From contig KV919086.1 of assembly GCA_002049455.2 (NCBI GenBank), positions 21,460 through 85,459 on the forward strand: a stretch of 64,000 bases of DNA, given 5' to 3'. Below are positions 31,001 through 44,334 of this stretch, piece by piece; positions within the stretch are counted from its first letter, which is position 1; every line of letters begins with the position of its first letter. The notes below the pieces were generated by a model that was given only the letters and a program-made list of their open reading frames with translations, searched no databases and had not been told where the DNA came from. Source of the stretch: Porphyra umbilicalis. Its lineage: Eukaryota; Rhodophyta; Bangiophyceae; Bangiales; Bangiaceae. Both the position numbers and the translations under genes were made by a program.

Positions 31001-33299
31001 TTGTGACATTGGCTCAAGCAGGCTGCGGTTGCCATCCCGTTTGTTGTGGGCACGGGGGGAGCAACTACTAAGTGCACCCCTGTGCCCGCGGCACCCGCTA
31101 AGTCCCCGCGGCTGGGTGGCGCCATCGGGAGGGTTGCACCCTCCGGGTGGCGCGACGGAGGCTCCTCACCCAGGGAGCGCCGCGCGCCCGGCGGCGGCCA
31201 TTGCGGGAGGCGCCACCGGGACGGTGGGCACCACCCACGCCGGAAGCGGCCGAAAGCCGGGCGCGTGGCGGAGCAGCGGGGAGGCGGAGCAACTCAACCA
31301 GCGGCGGCTCCGACGCGCGGAGGGCGGTGGGTGTGGGGGAGCTCAGCCTGGACGAGGCGCCTGGGGGAGCCGGGCGGGGGAGCCCGGCGAGGATGCGGGA
31401 CCGCTAGGGGACGCTGAGAGGGCGGGTGCCTGGGGGAGCGGCCACGGCGGAGAGGGTATAAGAGAGGCAGGCACCGGGGACTAGCCTTGGTGCACGAGAA
31501 AAGGACAAGCGTTGAACCTCTCTCCTCGACTTCGGCACAGTGGGAGAGACGGCACGCTCGCGCACTCCGAATGCGCGCGCGTGGGACTTTGCGCTCACAA
31601 CACCGGTCGCCACGCACCCCGCCTCGACTCTGAAGAGGGCTATGCGGAGCCTGGCTTGAGAAGCTATTCGGCACCTGGTGTCTGTGGCAATGGCTTGCTC
31701 CCCTCAAAAGCAAAAAAATCTGCTGTGCTCCGTGTGGGAAGACAGCGCTGTGGTATCAATGGAGAGCGATCCGGAGCGGTGTGGAGAGAGACCATCGTCC
31801 GCCGCCACAGCCATCCAAGCGAACGAGGGAGGCGGTGGAAGTGATCGTCGGGGGGGATTCGTTAGCGTCTGCGGCGGTGCCGTTAGTGTCGTCGCTGGCT
31901 ATGGCCCGCGGAAACGGAGACCTCTTGGTCTGGTGCCGCTTCGCAACGTCCAGGGGTGATGAACCTGTCAGCGTCCGCGTATCAGCCCCCTTTGTTCAGG
32001 AAGCGACTATCAGGCCGTGTGTGCCTACTCTGTGGGGCTCAGGCGTCACGTGCATGCCCGGTTAGAGTGCGAGTGTGTGTGCTTGTCTTCCCCGCGGCAG
32101 CGAAGTTAGTCGCAATGGGAAGATGAAAGCTCTGCCTTTCTCCTCGGCGCCCGGGACTAGTCCTCGATACCCGACCTTATCTATCCTCACAGGTGGCAGG
32201 CATCCTTGTTGCATGCCTCTATGTTGAAGAGTGAGAAACCGTCGCCGCCGTATGACACCCGCGCGTGGGCTCGACTGCGGTGGCCCGACCAGCAGTGTGA
32301 GTGTAGAGTAGGTGCAGCACATGTCGTTTTCTCTCCGTACTTCCCCCGGCCTCCCGCGCTCACATTTTCGTGCCCCCCAGGCGCTGCTCGCCCTCTCGCC
32401 GGTCTCCTCATGCGTGCACCCTCGGCGCATCTTCCGCAGTGCGTGCCCCTAGCACGCCCCGGTTGTGGTGGGGAGGAACAGACCGTGTTCCTCTTCGGCA
32501 CCCACGAAAGCCAGACTAGGAGTTTTGCTGGCGCTGCGGGCTACGGTGGCGCTACGTGAGAGCACTAGCGCATGGGAAGACGCCAGAGCAATGGGCACTG
32601 AGGGACAAGTGGCGGAGTCGCTTGCAAGCGGGGGTGCGCCGAGCGCGCCGTCGGGTGTGGGCATTTGGGGCCAGATTGGGCAACAGGCCGGCACATGCGT
32701 GCGCGAGGGCCAGATGGCCGACCACGGCACAGCCGATGGGTAGAAAAACAGTGGGTGGTGAGGGAAGACCGGAGAGATACAGAGAAGCAAGAAGGACACC
32801 GCCACCACACCACCCATTCTCTCAACACAGAGGCCGTTTCGGAGGTCAGGGGAAGGGAGCTGCTGCAGATGCAGCTGTCGCGCGCGCCGCATCACGAGTC
32901 CGCTGATGTCGACCGAGTACGCACGTTCATGTGCCTTGGCTGTGACGACGAAGGACGGCGAGGGACTGTTGGAGCGGCTTGCAGTATGGCAGGACCGCAG
33001 TGTCATACCGAGGGTGAGACGCCGCATACCGTGATACGCCACTTTTCCGTCAAAGCTGTTCACTGAACCCCAAGCTCTCTTTCATCAAACGCAGCACGGA
33101 GCGTTGTGGCGTACGCATTGACAAAGGAGTCGTGGGGGTCAGATGCTCATTGCTGACTCGCGGGCTCCGTCGTCGTCATGATCTCGCCAAGTCGGGCTTT
33201 CCACTAGAGCAGCGAATTATCACAGTTGGGGTGCTATAAGTCACAGTGCCCTCTGAAGACGGCACCGAGAGAGATCCCCAGTTTCGCCTCTACCACGAA
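31001..33299. other. Stretch without a recognisable gene
   Basis: Open frames on both strands up to about 200 codons (for example 30879-31484 plus and 32449-33063 minus) lack domains and overlap each other. The longest minus-strand frame has a hydrophobic patch (VAVSFLLLCISPVF near 32800) but an otherwise random composition. No repeats or element ends found. Confidence 0.4.
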
Positions 33300-34640
33300 A
33301 CTGAGTGAAACTGGGTGAAACTGGGCACGCCCTCCGCCCCTGCTGTATGGGAGCTGCTACGGTCCCCCGCAGCCGCCGTCCCCCGCTGCCGCCCCCGCGG
33401 CCGCCCTTGGCTTCCGCCGTCGCCGCCCCCGGCTGTCACCGCCGCCGCCACCAGCAGCTGCCGCTGACGCCGCCGCCCGCTGCCACCGGCGCCCCGTTTT
33501 GCCGCCGCCGCCGCCTTCTGCCGCCCCCGACCCTGCCTGCCGCCACCGCTACCTCGACTTACTACCGCCGCTGTCGCCCCCCCCTGCCGCTGCCGCTTCA
33601 GTCTGCCGCCGGCCCCGCCCCCAGGCGCCGGCACCGCCACTTTCACCAGCCTCCCGCACCCTTGCCAGCCGCTGCCGCCGCTCTCGACGGCCACCGTCGC
33701 TGACCCCTGCTGCCGCCACCGCCGCCCGCGGCGGCCGCCGCCGCCGTCCCAATCCGCTGCCGCCCTCGGCGGCTTCCGCCGTCGCCCCCGGCCGCTGGCG
33801 CCGCCGCCCCCGACGGTTGGAGCTGCCGCCCTTGTCTGCTGCCGCCGCCGCCCCCGGCCGCTGCGACCGCCCTCGGTCGCTGCCGCCGCTCAAGACGGCT
33901 GCCGCCGCCCGGGCGCAGCGGGCCAAGAACCGTCGTCAAAAGCACGTCTATTTTTACCTGTTTCGAGCCTCTGGGAAGCCCGTGTTCCTGTTTGAAGAAA
34001 CAGGATTCCTGTGCACAAAACGGATGGACCCCGCTTGACAGGCTCTCAGAGGCCATCCCATTTGAGGTCCTTGCATAATTGTGTTTGCGAGAACAGGAAT
34101 TGTTCCTCACTCCACACACAGCGTCTGCTAGCAGGGCCATAGATGCTTCTCCGTCTCTCTATCTTTCTGGAAGGGTGAAGTGTATACGTCTTATGTTGTG
34201 TCTCTCTTTTTACGAGTGCAGAGGCATCTATCCCGGCGAACAGATGATTTTGGCGCCCTTTCTGAAAAAAAAAACAGCATTGACAGAGCCGCAGGGCGGT
34301 TCGCAGATTACCTGTTGGCCTCAAAACACGCAAAAGCAGACGTGCTTTTGACGACGGTTTTGGGCCTGCTGCGCGGGCCGCTGTTGCCGCCCCTGGCCGC
34401 CACTGCCGGCGCCCTCGGCCGCTGCCGCCGCCGTCCCCGGCTGCTGGAGCCGCCGCCCCCGGCGGCTGTCGCTGCCGTTCCCGGCGGTTGTCGCCACCGT
34501 ATTCAGCTGCTGCCACAGACGCCCCCGGCGGCTGTCACCGCCGCCACTGAGCGCTGTAGCCGCTCTCGGAGGCTGCCGTCGCCCCCGGCCGCTGTGGCCG
34601 CCGCAGGACGGGAAAACAGACACAACAACATATACTGTTT
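33300..34640. repeat. GCC/CTG-triplet-rich low-complexity tract with an internal inverted repeat
   Basis: 33350-33920 and 34365-34610 are built from degenerate CTGCCGCCGCC and GGCCGCTG-like units, so all frames translate to Pro/Ala/Arg-rich repeats and none is convincing. The two tracts flank an AT-richer block. 33913-33957 and 34330-34374 are imperfect inverted repeats around the shared core ACCGTCGTCAAAAGCACGTC, at the junctions between triplet DNA and AT-richer DNA. A third, degenerate junction of the same kind is near 34612-34660. Confidence 0.75.
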
Positions 34641-34793
34641 CTCACTCGGGGCGCTGCCACCGCCTACAGGCTTTAGATGGGCCCCTATCCTCTTGAAAGT
34701 ACACAAACGAAGGTGCGCTCCAAAGGTTTCACCAGCCACATCCGCCTCTCGGGATGCAAAGCACACCCAGTAGGCCCCACAAGGGCACCCTGC

Positions 34794-36125
34794 TCAGCCC
34801 GCACCCGTTCGCTGCGTCGTCTTTACGCAGGCCGGGTAGGTGTTGTTCTCCTTAGTGGCGGCCTTGCATACCACCTCAGCCGATTTTTTCACACGCTCAG
34901 CTTTCTTTTTGGCCTCCTTAGTGGCCCTGTCCGCCAGGCGGGCGGCCTCCGCGGCCACGTTTGCGGCGTGGTGTACCAGCAGGTCGACGGCGGGTTGAAA
35001 AACATTGCGGCGCACCGTCGCCTTGCCTTTGGATAGGCGCGCTGCCGCGGCGGCTGTGCGCTCCGTGGACATCCTGATCACCTCACTTGCTGCGGCGGTC
35101 GCCACCCCGTGCAAAACGCCGCGGTGGGAGTGCATAACCGTCGCTTTGCTGCAGCGGCGGTTCATCGTCACAGGATCGCACGGCCACGGGGCGCACGGTC
35201 GAAAGCTGCCCCGAATGTTGGCCGGGGTGAACGCCCGCCGCTCGTTGGTGAGCGCTGCCCCAAGAAGCAAGTCCCGCGCGAGCGTTCCAGTGACCATAGA
35301 GTGAAATTTCGCCTGCTCCCTGCGCCCCACCGCCCACTTCTCGTAAGATGCAAATGGCACCTCGTTGCGCGGCTGGCTGATGTGTGACGAGTTGGCGGCG
35401 ACGAAGAAGAGGAAGACGCCCATGAGCAGGACGTCGGCCAACTCCCCCTCGTTGAACATGCCCTTGAGGACGTACACGTTGAAGTAAACCGTCCCGTTGG
35501 CCGCGATGAACGTCAGGAGGGAAGCGAGCGTGCTATTGCGAATGAACGTGGCGTTGGGGCTGTCCTTGCTCCGGGCCTCGACTCGCTGGGTTGTCAGCCG
35601 TCCGCCCCACAAAACCACCCTGGTCTCGTGGTCGTAAAACACCGCGTCGGGGCGGAAGGAGTGCTTGTACAAATATCTTGAGAGTTGCTCACAGAAGCCG
35701 TGGAAGTCCTGTATCACCTGCGACCTCGCTCGCTAGTCTGCCAGGGCTTTTCAAGTTCGCCAGCCGAGCCATTGTCGGTGAAAAACGACCCACTTCCGCA
35801 CCCACCGCAAAGACTCGGCCACCACCCACCGTTTGTGGACGACCTCCGCGATTTGCATGCATGAGGGGGCGAGGTTATTGATGGAGAAGGCTTGTAGAAC
35901 GGTGAGGAGCGCGTCGTCTTGGTCAGACGTCTGCAGATGGTTGCCATGACGAGGTCCCGCGCCACCCCCGGCGCGTTGCCACGCCTTCAGCAGCGTTTTT
36001 TCTGACACGTCGGCTTCTGCAGCTACAGCCGCTACAGACGCACAGACCGATGGAAGGTCCTGAAGAGCAGCTTTTAATAGCGCGAGAGCGTCGGAGGCTG
36101 GCTTCCTCGCCCGTGGTGGCGTCAT
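34794..36125 (-). pseudogene. Decayed pogo/mariner-like DDE transposase
   Basis: The N-terminal frame (36125-35751) starts MTPPRARKPASDAL, then has a helix-turn-helix-like region with VSEKTLLKAW, TVLQAFSINN and WVVAESLRWVRKWV. A frame change and stop near 35714-35751 separate it from the frame 35717-34794. That frame has FCEQLSRYLYKHSF and VFYDHETRVV where family members have a YDETR-type catalytic motif, then LASLLTFIAANGTVYFNVYV. It jumps almost directly to FVAANSSHISQP, a block normally found after the second catalytic Asp, so an internal stretch is missing. The tail is a basic Lys/Ala helix. I did not find its terminal repeats. Superfamily call from remembered motif patterns. Confidence 0.6.
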
Positions 36126-38464
36126 TACTGGGGAGAAAGTGACCTCGTTGCAACCCGAGACCAGAATCCCGGTTGTCCAATTTCGGTCAGATTGGTCTTG
36201 TCAAGGCCGCGACTCATTGCCAACAATTTAGAGATATGGGCTATTTAGTACGCTACACGAAGCCACGGGCGTGCTCTGGCGCCAAACACGCGCTTAATGC
36301 TATTTCTGCACGGACAGCTCCGGTACTTGATCAAAACGGTGGGCTACATTGTCGATAGCGATAGCCAGGCATCGCTGTTGTCTGACAAAGCTATTTTCCC
36401 GTCAATGACGATTGGAAGGCACATCCGTCCTAATATTTCGAACCTTCCAGAATCATGCAGGCCGTGCAACAGTTCCAGCAGCCACGAAAGCCACGTTGAA
36501 GCATCAGGTGAATGACGTGAGTTTTTTTTCGTGGCTCGAACTCGGAGATACTGAAATTCGGAGATCACACGCGACAGCGAGCTGCGCAAGCGCCCCGGCA
36601 CCGACAGGGCGCACGTCCATATCCAGTCTGGCGCGTGTTGTAAGGCAGCCTTTACACGGTGTCTGTGCGAGCTCAGCGGGCCTCGGGACGATTTGCGTTA
36701 TTGCGGGTGGTTCACTTCTGAATCATGCCTCGCAGAGGCGGTGACCCAAAGGCGCAGATGCAGCTTCCGCTGTGTTCACGGCGGGACTGATACAGGAACA
36801 TCAGGCGAGGCGCACTCTTGGCACAAAGCGCGACTTCTATGAGAAAGAACGATGTGAACACCTGAAAACATGTGCTTGGACATCTGTCTGACGCCTGTCA
36901 GCGCTCGAACGCTTGCCGTGAGCCATGATGAAGGACCAGCGATCGGAAGAGCCGATTAGCTCATGAGGAATGTATCAGATAGGGGTCAAAACATCTGCAC
37001 TCCCGAGGGCGGGCCAGCCATCGAACAAATGGGAAACCCGAAAGGCCGCTGGGGTTGAAGATCGCCCACATCAACGCTAAAAGCATCTGTGACGCCAAAG
37101 AGAACAGATGAAGGCGCCATGGACAACCTCTTGGCCCCGCAGCTGGAGTGACAGGCAGGGAAAGGTGCCACGGTCTGACACCGACGGCGTGAAAGAGAGG
37201 CTTCTGGTTGAATATATGGGTCCTACGAACAGCTCACGTCCGAGTCCCGTCTGGCATGTGTTGTCTTCTCGCATTTTTTATGGGTCTGCTGTCGCGCACC
37301 TGGCCAAATTCGTGGGCACCCAATCGGGAATTTAGTTTATTGATTGGAGATCTCCCCACGCCCCCCTGGGTGGTCGACGCTGAAATGGACCACGTCCACA
37401 CTTAGGGCGGTTTCGAAAAGAGGTCTGTTCGTTTTCCACCTGCTGGCAACAGCGCAGGTGCAGTCAGACACCGGCCCGTGAGAAATACGTGCGTTCGTCC
37501 ATTTCTAAAAGGATCACACAAGACGCTGTGTGTTGTGATGCCAATTACTCTGGTTCTCGATGACTGGCGCGTTCAGTTGGCCAATGTCGCCCCACCCATG
37601 TGCTGAGAGCGGGGGGCCTGGGGTTGCACGCTCATAAACATGCATGGAAGTCCCCCGAAGGCAGACAGAGGTGTGGCCGCCCCCATATCTAGCAGTGTGG
37701 ACCAACCAACGCCTCGGCACCATTCGTGTGGGCGTTTGCGAGCGGAGCTCCTCTGAGGTTGGCCGTGGGCGTCTGTGGGCAGATTGACCCAGCATCTGCC
37801 AGAGTGGGAGCTGAACTGCGTGGCTAGAAAGCAGGTGGCACCACACATGTGTCCACTGCTCAATGACCTAGCTTCTCTCCTTCCCAGCATTCACGCCACC
37901 ACCCACGAACTAAGAGGAAAAGTGAGTCGGTTGGACGCGGCAGATGTGCCCGTTGGCCGGTGGTACCTGTCTGTGTAAGTTGTCATGCAGACTGCCACGC
38001 CGATCGGGTAGCAGCAGCGGGCACGTACTAGGGGTGAACGCTGAACAGGACGGCCTCTGTCCCGTATGCGGCTGGGAGAGGGGGTTTGCTGGCATTGCTG
38101 CTTGCGTAACCGGTTCTACTGTCCGCAATTGGACCATCCCTCTTGGTCGATAATCTCCCATCCTGGTTGGCGTTTTGTGGCCGCTTATAATCTGGCACGG
38201 GCTTTCTGGTGGGATGTGTTTGATGTGTCATGGTGGGCAGCAACGAAGGTTTCAGAGCGAAATTCCCTCTTCCCAGTGCTCTGTGAACAACGCCGCTCGG
38301 TCCGGCAGAGCTAGCGGCAGAGACGTTGTCCCTCACTCAAAAAAGAGCTGCTGCTGTGATGCTTGTGTGTACGTCTCTTGCTGGCTGTAACCTCGCCCGA
38401 AGGGGCCTTTTTGCTTGCCGCGCACCTTGCTTCGCCTTAACCCCTCATCCTCCAGCCTCCCGGC
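36126..38464. other. Stretch without a recognisable gene
   Basis: Only short frames of 60-110 codons on both strands, none with domain content. I looked for terminal repeats of the flanking transposase remnants here and could not identify them. Confidence 0.45.
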
Positions 38465-39813
38465 ATGTTCTCGCACACAGCTTTGCTCGGCCTCCGTCGT
38501 ATGGCGCTCTCGGAGATTAAAGACGATGATGATGAGATTGTTGTGGCCCTGAGCGCGCACAGCATCCGTCTACATTGGACCGCCGCTGTTTCCCGTCTCG
38601 TCCGATGTTTGAGGACGGGTGGCTCTTGCCATGGGCGACGCCAACTCAAGCCCCACGACTTCTGCTCGGGAGTTTACAACATCATGCGCGCCTACTTTCG
38701 TGTGCACGAAATGCCGCCCCTCAACAGCGCCGCGGACTTTGAGCGCAGGTTCCGCATGCCACGGGCGCTGTTCCAGAGTATTTACGATGATGCAAAGAAC
38801 GAACTGTTTTTCCAGCAGCATATCAACGCAACGCCACAATTGCAGACACACCCCCATCAAAACATCTTCGGCGCACTGCGGGTGCTCGCCTACGGCGAGG
38901 CAACAGACCGTGCTGAAACGTACGTCCGCTTCTCGGGCTCCACCATTCGACAGGCCGTGGGGCACCTCACGCGCTTCATTGTGCAGCGCTAGCAGTCGAC
39001 CCATCTGCGCAAGCCGACGATTAACGAACTGCGGGCATCCTGGCGCGCAACGAGAAGCGCGGCCTGCTTGTATGCATCGGGTCCCTCGCCTGCTCTCATT
39101 GGCAGTGGGCAACATTCCCCAAATGGCACGCGGGAGCGAACCAACAGCGCCACGGGACCCGCAGTAATGTGATGGAGACGATATGTGACGAAAACCTTCA
39201 CATTCCTCAGTTCATTTTCGGTGCTCCCGGTTCCTTGAATGACTTGAATGTGTTGTATATTTTGCCTGCTTTTTCTGACGTGTGCGCGGGTGTATGGCCT
39301 TCTACTTGCCCATTCTCTATCAACAGTTGGCACCGCAACATGCCCTACTACCTGGTGGATGGCATCCACCCGAAGTACCCCATCTTTGTGGCTCCCTACC
39401 CCATCCCTGTGACGTCCGAAGAACAGGCAATCAACCGTCTACAACAGGCGGTGAGCGAAGACGTTGAGCGGTTGTACTCTGTGATGACCTCTCGCTTCCA
39501 CGTGGCGCTTCGCCCTGCCCGGGCCTTCCACATGGCCAACATCGCGCCCGCTGCCCGTGCAGTGGAAAGCATGCACGACATGATCACCGTCCTACGGCGG
39601 AACGGCTACGTCTCGCGCCGGCGAACGTCGCATTACTCCCATCAAAGTGATGACACGCCTGCCGATTTGGGTGGCCCTTTGGGTGTGGCACCGGCATCCA
39701 ATTTTGATGATGAAGGGGAACCTAGCGGGTGTACCGGAGAGGGCGACGGCGGAGGCGTCCACAGCAACAGTGGCGGACGTGTCAGAGGGTTAGGCACGGA
39801 CAGCGCGCCGTAA
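38465..39813 (+). pseudogene. Second PIF/Harbinger-type transposase (PF04827-like), catalytically dead
   Basis: The first frame 38465-38992 has FERRFRMPRALFQSIYDDA and FGALRVLAYGEATDRAETY, typical of the plant-type Harbinger transposase N-terminal half, and ends at a TAG (38990-38992). Coding similarity continues in a shifted frame with KRGLLVCIGSLACSHWQW. There the family has GSxDCxHW; the first catalytic Asp is therefore replaced by Ala. The frame then opens from 39169 with ICDENLHIPQFIFGAPGS, DLNVLYILP, YYLVDGIHPKYP and a region ending in RLYSVMTSRFHVALRPA, followed by a degenerate Gly-rich tail. At least one stop, one shift and one catalytic substitution show an old, dead copy, unrelated in sequence to the element at 27.4 kb. 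Confidence 0.75.
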
Positions 39814-42800
39814 ACCGCCGGCGAGAGCGGAAGCGGATGCGATAGGCGAAGGATGCCGCCCGTCGGCAGTAGCGATGACGACTTGGATGGTGGGGGTGTG
39901 GGCAGGACCCCACTCGCTGTTTGCAGGGACGTCGGGAGATGTAGTGTGAGGGTGTCATCACCCGCGACGGGCGGCCGCGGCGGTGGAGCAGGTGCTGATG
40001 GGGCGCCGACCGCCGTCAGCGGAGGCGTGGGTGCAGCTGGTGCGGGTGGGGGTCTGCCAGCTGCCGGCGACGACGGCGACGGTTTTGTGTAAGTAGGGCC
40101 ACTAGCCTCGACCTGTAGCTGTGGAGGTACTGGGTGTATCCTGGGTCCGGTGACAGCCAGCACCTTGCCCAGCGTGTCCGCCCTGGCGGACCCCTTTGCG
40201 GGCAGCTTTGAGCCAATACTGGCGGCATGGGGTCGTGCGACGGACGCAGTTGAAAACCACTCTCTCTGTAGTGATCTGGCGGTCCATGCTTGGAAGGCAC
40301 AGGAGGAGCTCCTTGCACCGTACGAGTAGATTAGCTTCATTTCGTGACAATTTCAATACCTGTTCAACCAGAACATCGAGCTTTGGAACGCGAATGTGCC
40401 GGTCAAGTTGTCCCAAACCTTCGAAATGCGGCTCACACGAAATTGTGTGACTTGCTGGTTCTACAACAGCCTCCGTCTTGGTGCTCTGCAGTGTGTTGGT
40501 GGTGCAAGAATCAGTACTGTGTCGCGATGTGTTGAGACTCCTCCGTCACTTCCCCCACCCTCCCAGCTTCTCATCCTTTCCCCTCATCGTCCTGCGCCCT
40601 TCTTTCCCCTACCCCTGCCTTCAAAGACAATTTGGATGCCAAGCCATCCGTCGCTCCAACCACGACGACGGTCTTCGGGTGCAGTCGCTGGAGTTTTGGT
40701 GACTCTGGACAACGCGGAGGCCGCACGTGTAGCCCCTGCGAGATGAGGAAGCTGACCGGTGGCATCGTAGCGCATGTCGGGGGGTGACGGGCGTGTTGAG
40801 CAGAGGAGCCATCGCCACCGCGGCACCGGCGGCTGAAAATACAGCGGCCGGCGAGTGGCAGGAAGTTCCCATGGCGCCGCCCACGCGTCCGCAAGTGCCG
40901 CCGCGCCATGTGGCAAAATGGAAGGCGCCTGCGAAAGATGCGGTTACTGCGAAGAATGGTGGTGGAGTCTGCGGCGGCTAAAATGGTGGCCGTGCCTCTC
41001 GAATGGGCTACGTCTAAGGCACGTGCACAAGCCGGCGTCTTTCGTGCGGTCGCCATGGGCGATTACGCCTCCAAAGCCACCCCTTGGGCCTGAAGCTCTG
41101 TTGCTCTTTTGGGAGCTGGCCACTGTCAGTGACGTGGCGGCCGGTGAAACAGGATGCGTAGAGGCCCTCGGGGGTCGCTTCGCTGACGCGGTAGGGCTGC
41201 CTTTGGCGCAGTTACAGCGCGTGTTCGAGCACGCTGTGTATGTTGGCGGCGACATTCCATAGTTGTACCTCCCCAGCCCCCCCTCTCCCCGCTAAAACAC
41301 CCCCTCCCCCGCTGTCACCCCCCCCCCCCCTCGCCCTGAGTGTGTCTGAAGACAGGCAGAGGCAAGGGTTGATGGCTGCCAGCATGAACACCGCGGCCGC
41401 CGCCGCATCAACGACGGCATCTGGCCCGCAGAGATGCGGTCGGCTCACATGGACGCTGTCCGGTGCTGCCGTAGCACTCCGTAGTAATCGGTGCGCCCGC
41501 GCGCTAGCTGCCATGGTCTCACGCGCATCTCCGACAGGTGGCCCGCGCCTTGCCTCCACGGCCTTTGGCTGCGGCGTATTCTGCCGCCGGCCTCCGCATA
41601 CGACTTGAAATGGACTGCGGTTAGTGCAGTTGTGGTGGGCGGCGTTGACACAGCCGTTACTGGGGTGCCGTTGCAACGCGTCAAACAACGAGCCGCCGCG
41701 GCGGTCCGCAGCGCCAGGTAACTTCCAGGCAGTGTCCGTCGGCTGGCACAGGCGAGAGGCGGCGGTTGTGCGTGGCGATGCAGCAAGACAGCGCCGCTGA
41801 GGGTGCGGGGGCGTCAGCACCGCCGCTACCGGAATATTGCGGCGGCGCCGGCCGGCAGTGGCTCGACGGCGGGACGCCGCGGCAGGGGGTCTACGGTGGC
41901 GAACGTGCTGGCAGGCAACTGCGCTGCCGGTCACCGTGGCGCCTCCAAAACATGGGCTATTGCCGTGCCCCAGCCGCCGCCTCGCATCAATTCCGCCACG
42001 CGGCGCAGCGGCCGGTGATGTGAGCCGACGCCGAGCTGCCGCCGCTTCCGATTTAACTGGACCCAGGGCTCTGCTGAGCGCTACTGTGCGGATGGTTGCC
42101 TCGTGTGCGGCGCGGCTTTCATCTTATGAGGTTGGTTGCCTGAGACGCTGTTGGTGCATGGAGAGCGCGGCAGTGTGGTGGGGGTGGAGGGGCGTGGGCG
42201 GTGCCACTTTGACGACTGCTCCTCGCGGCTCTATGAGCGCACGCGCACGGACAATAGTTTCGTCTTTACAAAAAGAAATGAAATAACCTATAGGAGTCGG
42301 AACCGATTTGCCGGTTTGATGCGCCCCGATGTCACTGTCAAGTAACTTGAAGTAAACATTACGACCAACTACGGCGCTGCGATTAGAAATGTGGTACCAC
42401 GGTATACAGAGCAATGGCTTTCTACCCCTTGACGCAAGCGTCACTGCACCACTTGCCGCAGTACGAATTTTACGTCGTGAGCGAATCTGGGTACGGAGCA
42501 AATCACACCAATATAACGGTCCTTTCGTGACATACCTGTTCGGGCCACATTTTTTCTCGACCGCAGCAGACGCAACGTTTGAAACCGGGATGATTGATAA
42601 ACATTTATCGCATTCCCCAATTCCAAACAAACGAGCACTGTGTGGGGCATTTTCCCACAAGACCAACCGCCTTTGATGTCGCTCGGACGAGCGTTGCCAT
42701 CTATTGATGCGAGACTCTGCATGAGGTTGAGAGGTCGATTCCCATCGGCACACTTTGAATACAGCCAACTCCGGAACCGCCTGCCGCTTCGGCCTCCCGC

Positions 42801-44334
42801 CTACGGGCATCAACGCAACGGTTCTTTCCCTGCCGCACGCGGCAGCCGCCGCCCCCGTCACCTCTTGCGCCCCCCCCCTCCACTGCCGCAGTTGACGTTG
42901 CCGTCGTGGGCGCCTCCACTGTATCCGCTACTACCCCCATCAAGAGATTCTACTGTCAGGCGTGCCGTGCACGCCAATGGTTGAGCTATGTATCGTTGGG
43001 GCCAACAAGCAGCGCAGGTCGGGCCGACTGGGCGAAGGGAGGAAGCCGCGGTGTATACTGGAGCGAAGGCGTGCTGTACTCGTAGCGCAGGTGGCTGCGA
43101 GAGGGCGAGGGAAGAGTGCCTCGTTGTGCGCTGTAGGCGGCGACGTGCTGTCCCCGCAGCTGCATGCAGCTCTTCCGAGCTCGTGAAGTGGAGCATCTTT
43201 GTGGGCAGAGCGACGTGGACGGGAGAGTGGGGCCAAGAGGTGCTGCAGGAGGTGGTAGCGAGGAAGGTGTGCCCCTTTTGCCTGAGGAGGGGCGCCCAGT
43301 CCGCGAAGATTCTCCCGCTGCCGCTCTCGCCGTCCGCTTCGCCGTGACCGCTCGTAGCCGTGGCAGCTGTTGCACTCATGCCGTGGAACTCCGTCAGGTC
43401 CCATCCGTCGTGTCTGACGCGTCCGCCACACTTGGGGACCTAGCCCGCAGCACGTCTTTCGTAGCTCCTTGCGGGTCAAGAAGGCCGGACGCAACGCCAG
43501 TTGCGCCGGCGCTCCTTGTCCATGGGCGCCTCCATGATGCTACCTACATAGGGTCGCCCAGGGTAACCTTTGGGGTGTCGCCCGCTGGCTCATGACCACC
43601 CCGAAGAGCGTCTCCCGCTGTTGTTCCCGCCGCCACTCTTTCGTGCCCACTCCAAGCAGGCCACGCATTTTTTGTTGCGTAGTCACCCTTGTGACGGCAT
43701 TACGAAAAACTTCATCACGTGGAAATAGTAGGTCTTGCCGTTCTCGCCGGTCTGCGGTCCTGGCTTCCTCCCCGCGGAAGCTCGACCGTTGTCGAGCGCC
43801 CGTTTTTTCGCCGCCGTGGCCGGGGTGTTTGCCCCGTCGCCCACATTAGCAGCGCCCGCCGCTTCGTACATTTGCCTTGGCGTCGACATCTCGTCGTGCG
43901 CATGTCCGAGCTCGGCCTTGCGGTCGACAACCTGCGAGTAGCCGCCCTCCCCGGACGATGCGCAGCGCGCCCTGTCCGTCCTGTTGCCCGCCCGGCGTTC
44001 TCGATGCCGGGGGCGCCCGATGCTTGGCCCTGTGTGGATGGCGGCGCGCCGGGTGCGGCGCCTTCTCCACCCTCCGTGAATTTGTGCCTTGAACGCACGG
44101 CGAATGGCCACGAGCCATCTTGAAATTGGGTCTTGCCCACTGTCTCCGCGGCCCATCTACAATGCCCCACGTAGTAGAAGGCCGCCACCATCTCCTTCGC
44201 ACTAGAACTTCCGGCGCCGATGCTGGTTCTTCTGCGCGCCCCAGGTTAGGAAAGGTTGAAACGCAGAGAGAATATGGGATGGGGGATCAAGGTGACGTGG
44301 TTGACTGCCTTGGGCTAATGCGTGTGTGCGAAGG
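39814..44334. other. Long stretch with weak coding signal only
   Basis: Candidate fragments: a minus-strand frame at 40416-40102 with LDRHIRVPKLDVLVEQVLKL that could be a partner protein of the preceding Harbinger remnant; a plus-strand frame around 41040-41262 with LLLFWELATVSDVAAG; a minus-strand frame 43379-42858 with GPTCAACWPQRYI; and a minus-strand frame 44156-43683 with EMSTPRQMYEAAGAA. None is long, intact or recognisable. 42290-42690 is AT-richer, which may mark an old insertion. No element ends identified. Confidence 0.35.

Noticed and set aside
33300..34640. Collagen-like or Pro-rich protein gene
   Set aside because: All frames on both strands give similar Pro/Ala/Arg repeats from the same triplets; no start, signal peptide or frame preference.
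37960..40450. Terminal inverted repeats for the second Harbinger element
   Set aside because: Looked on both sides of the transposase remnant. No pair with a matching 3-base duplication was convincing.
42124..42861. 245-codon minus-strand ORF
   Set aside because: Spans a composition change between GC-rich and AT-richer DNA and shows no domain; likely chance.
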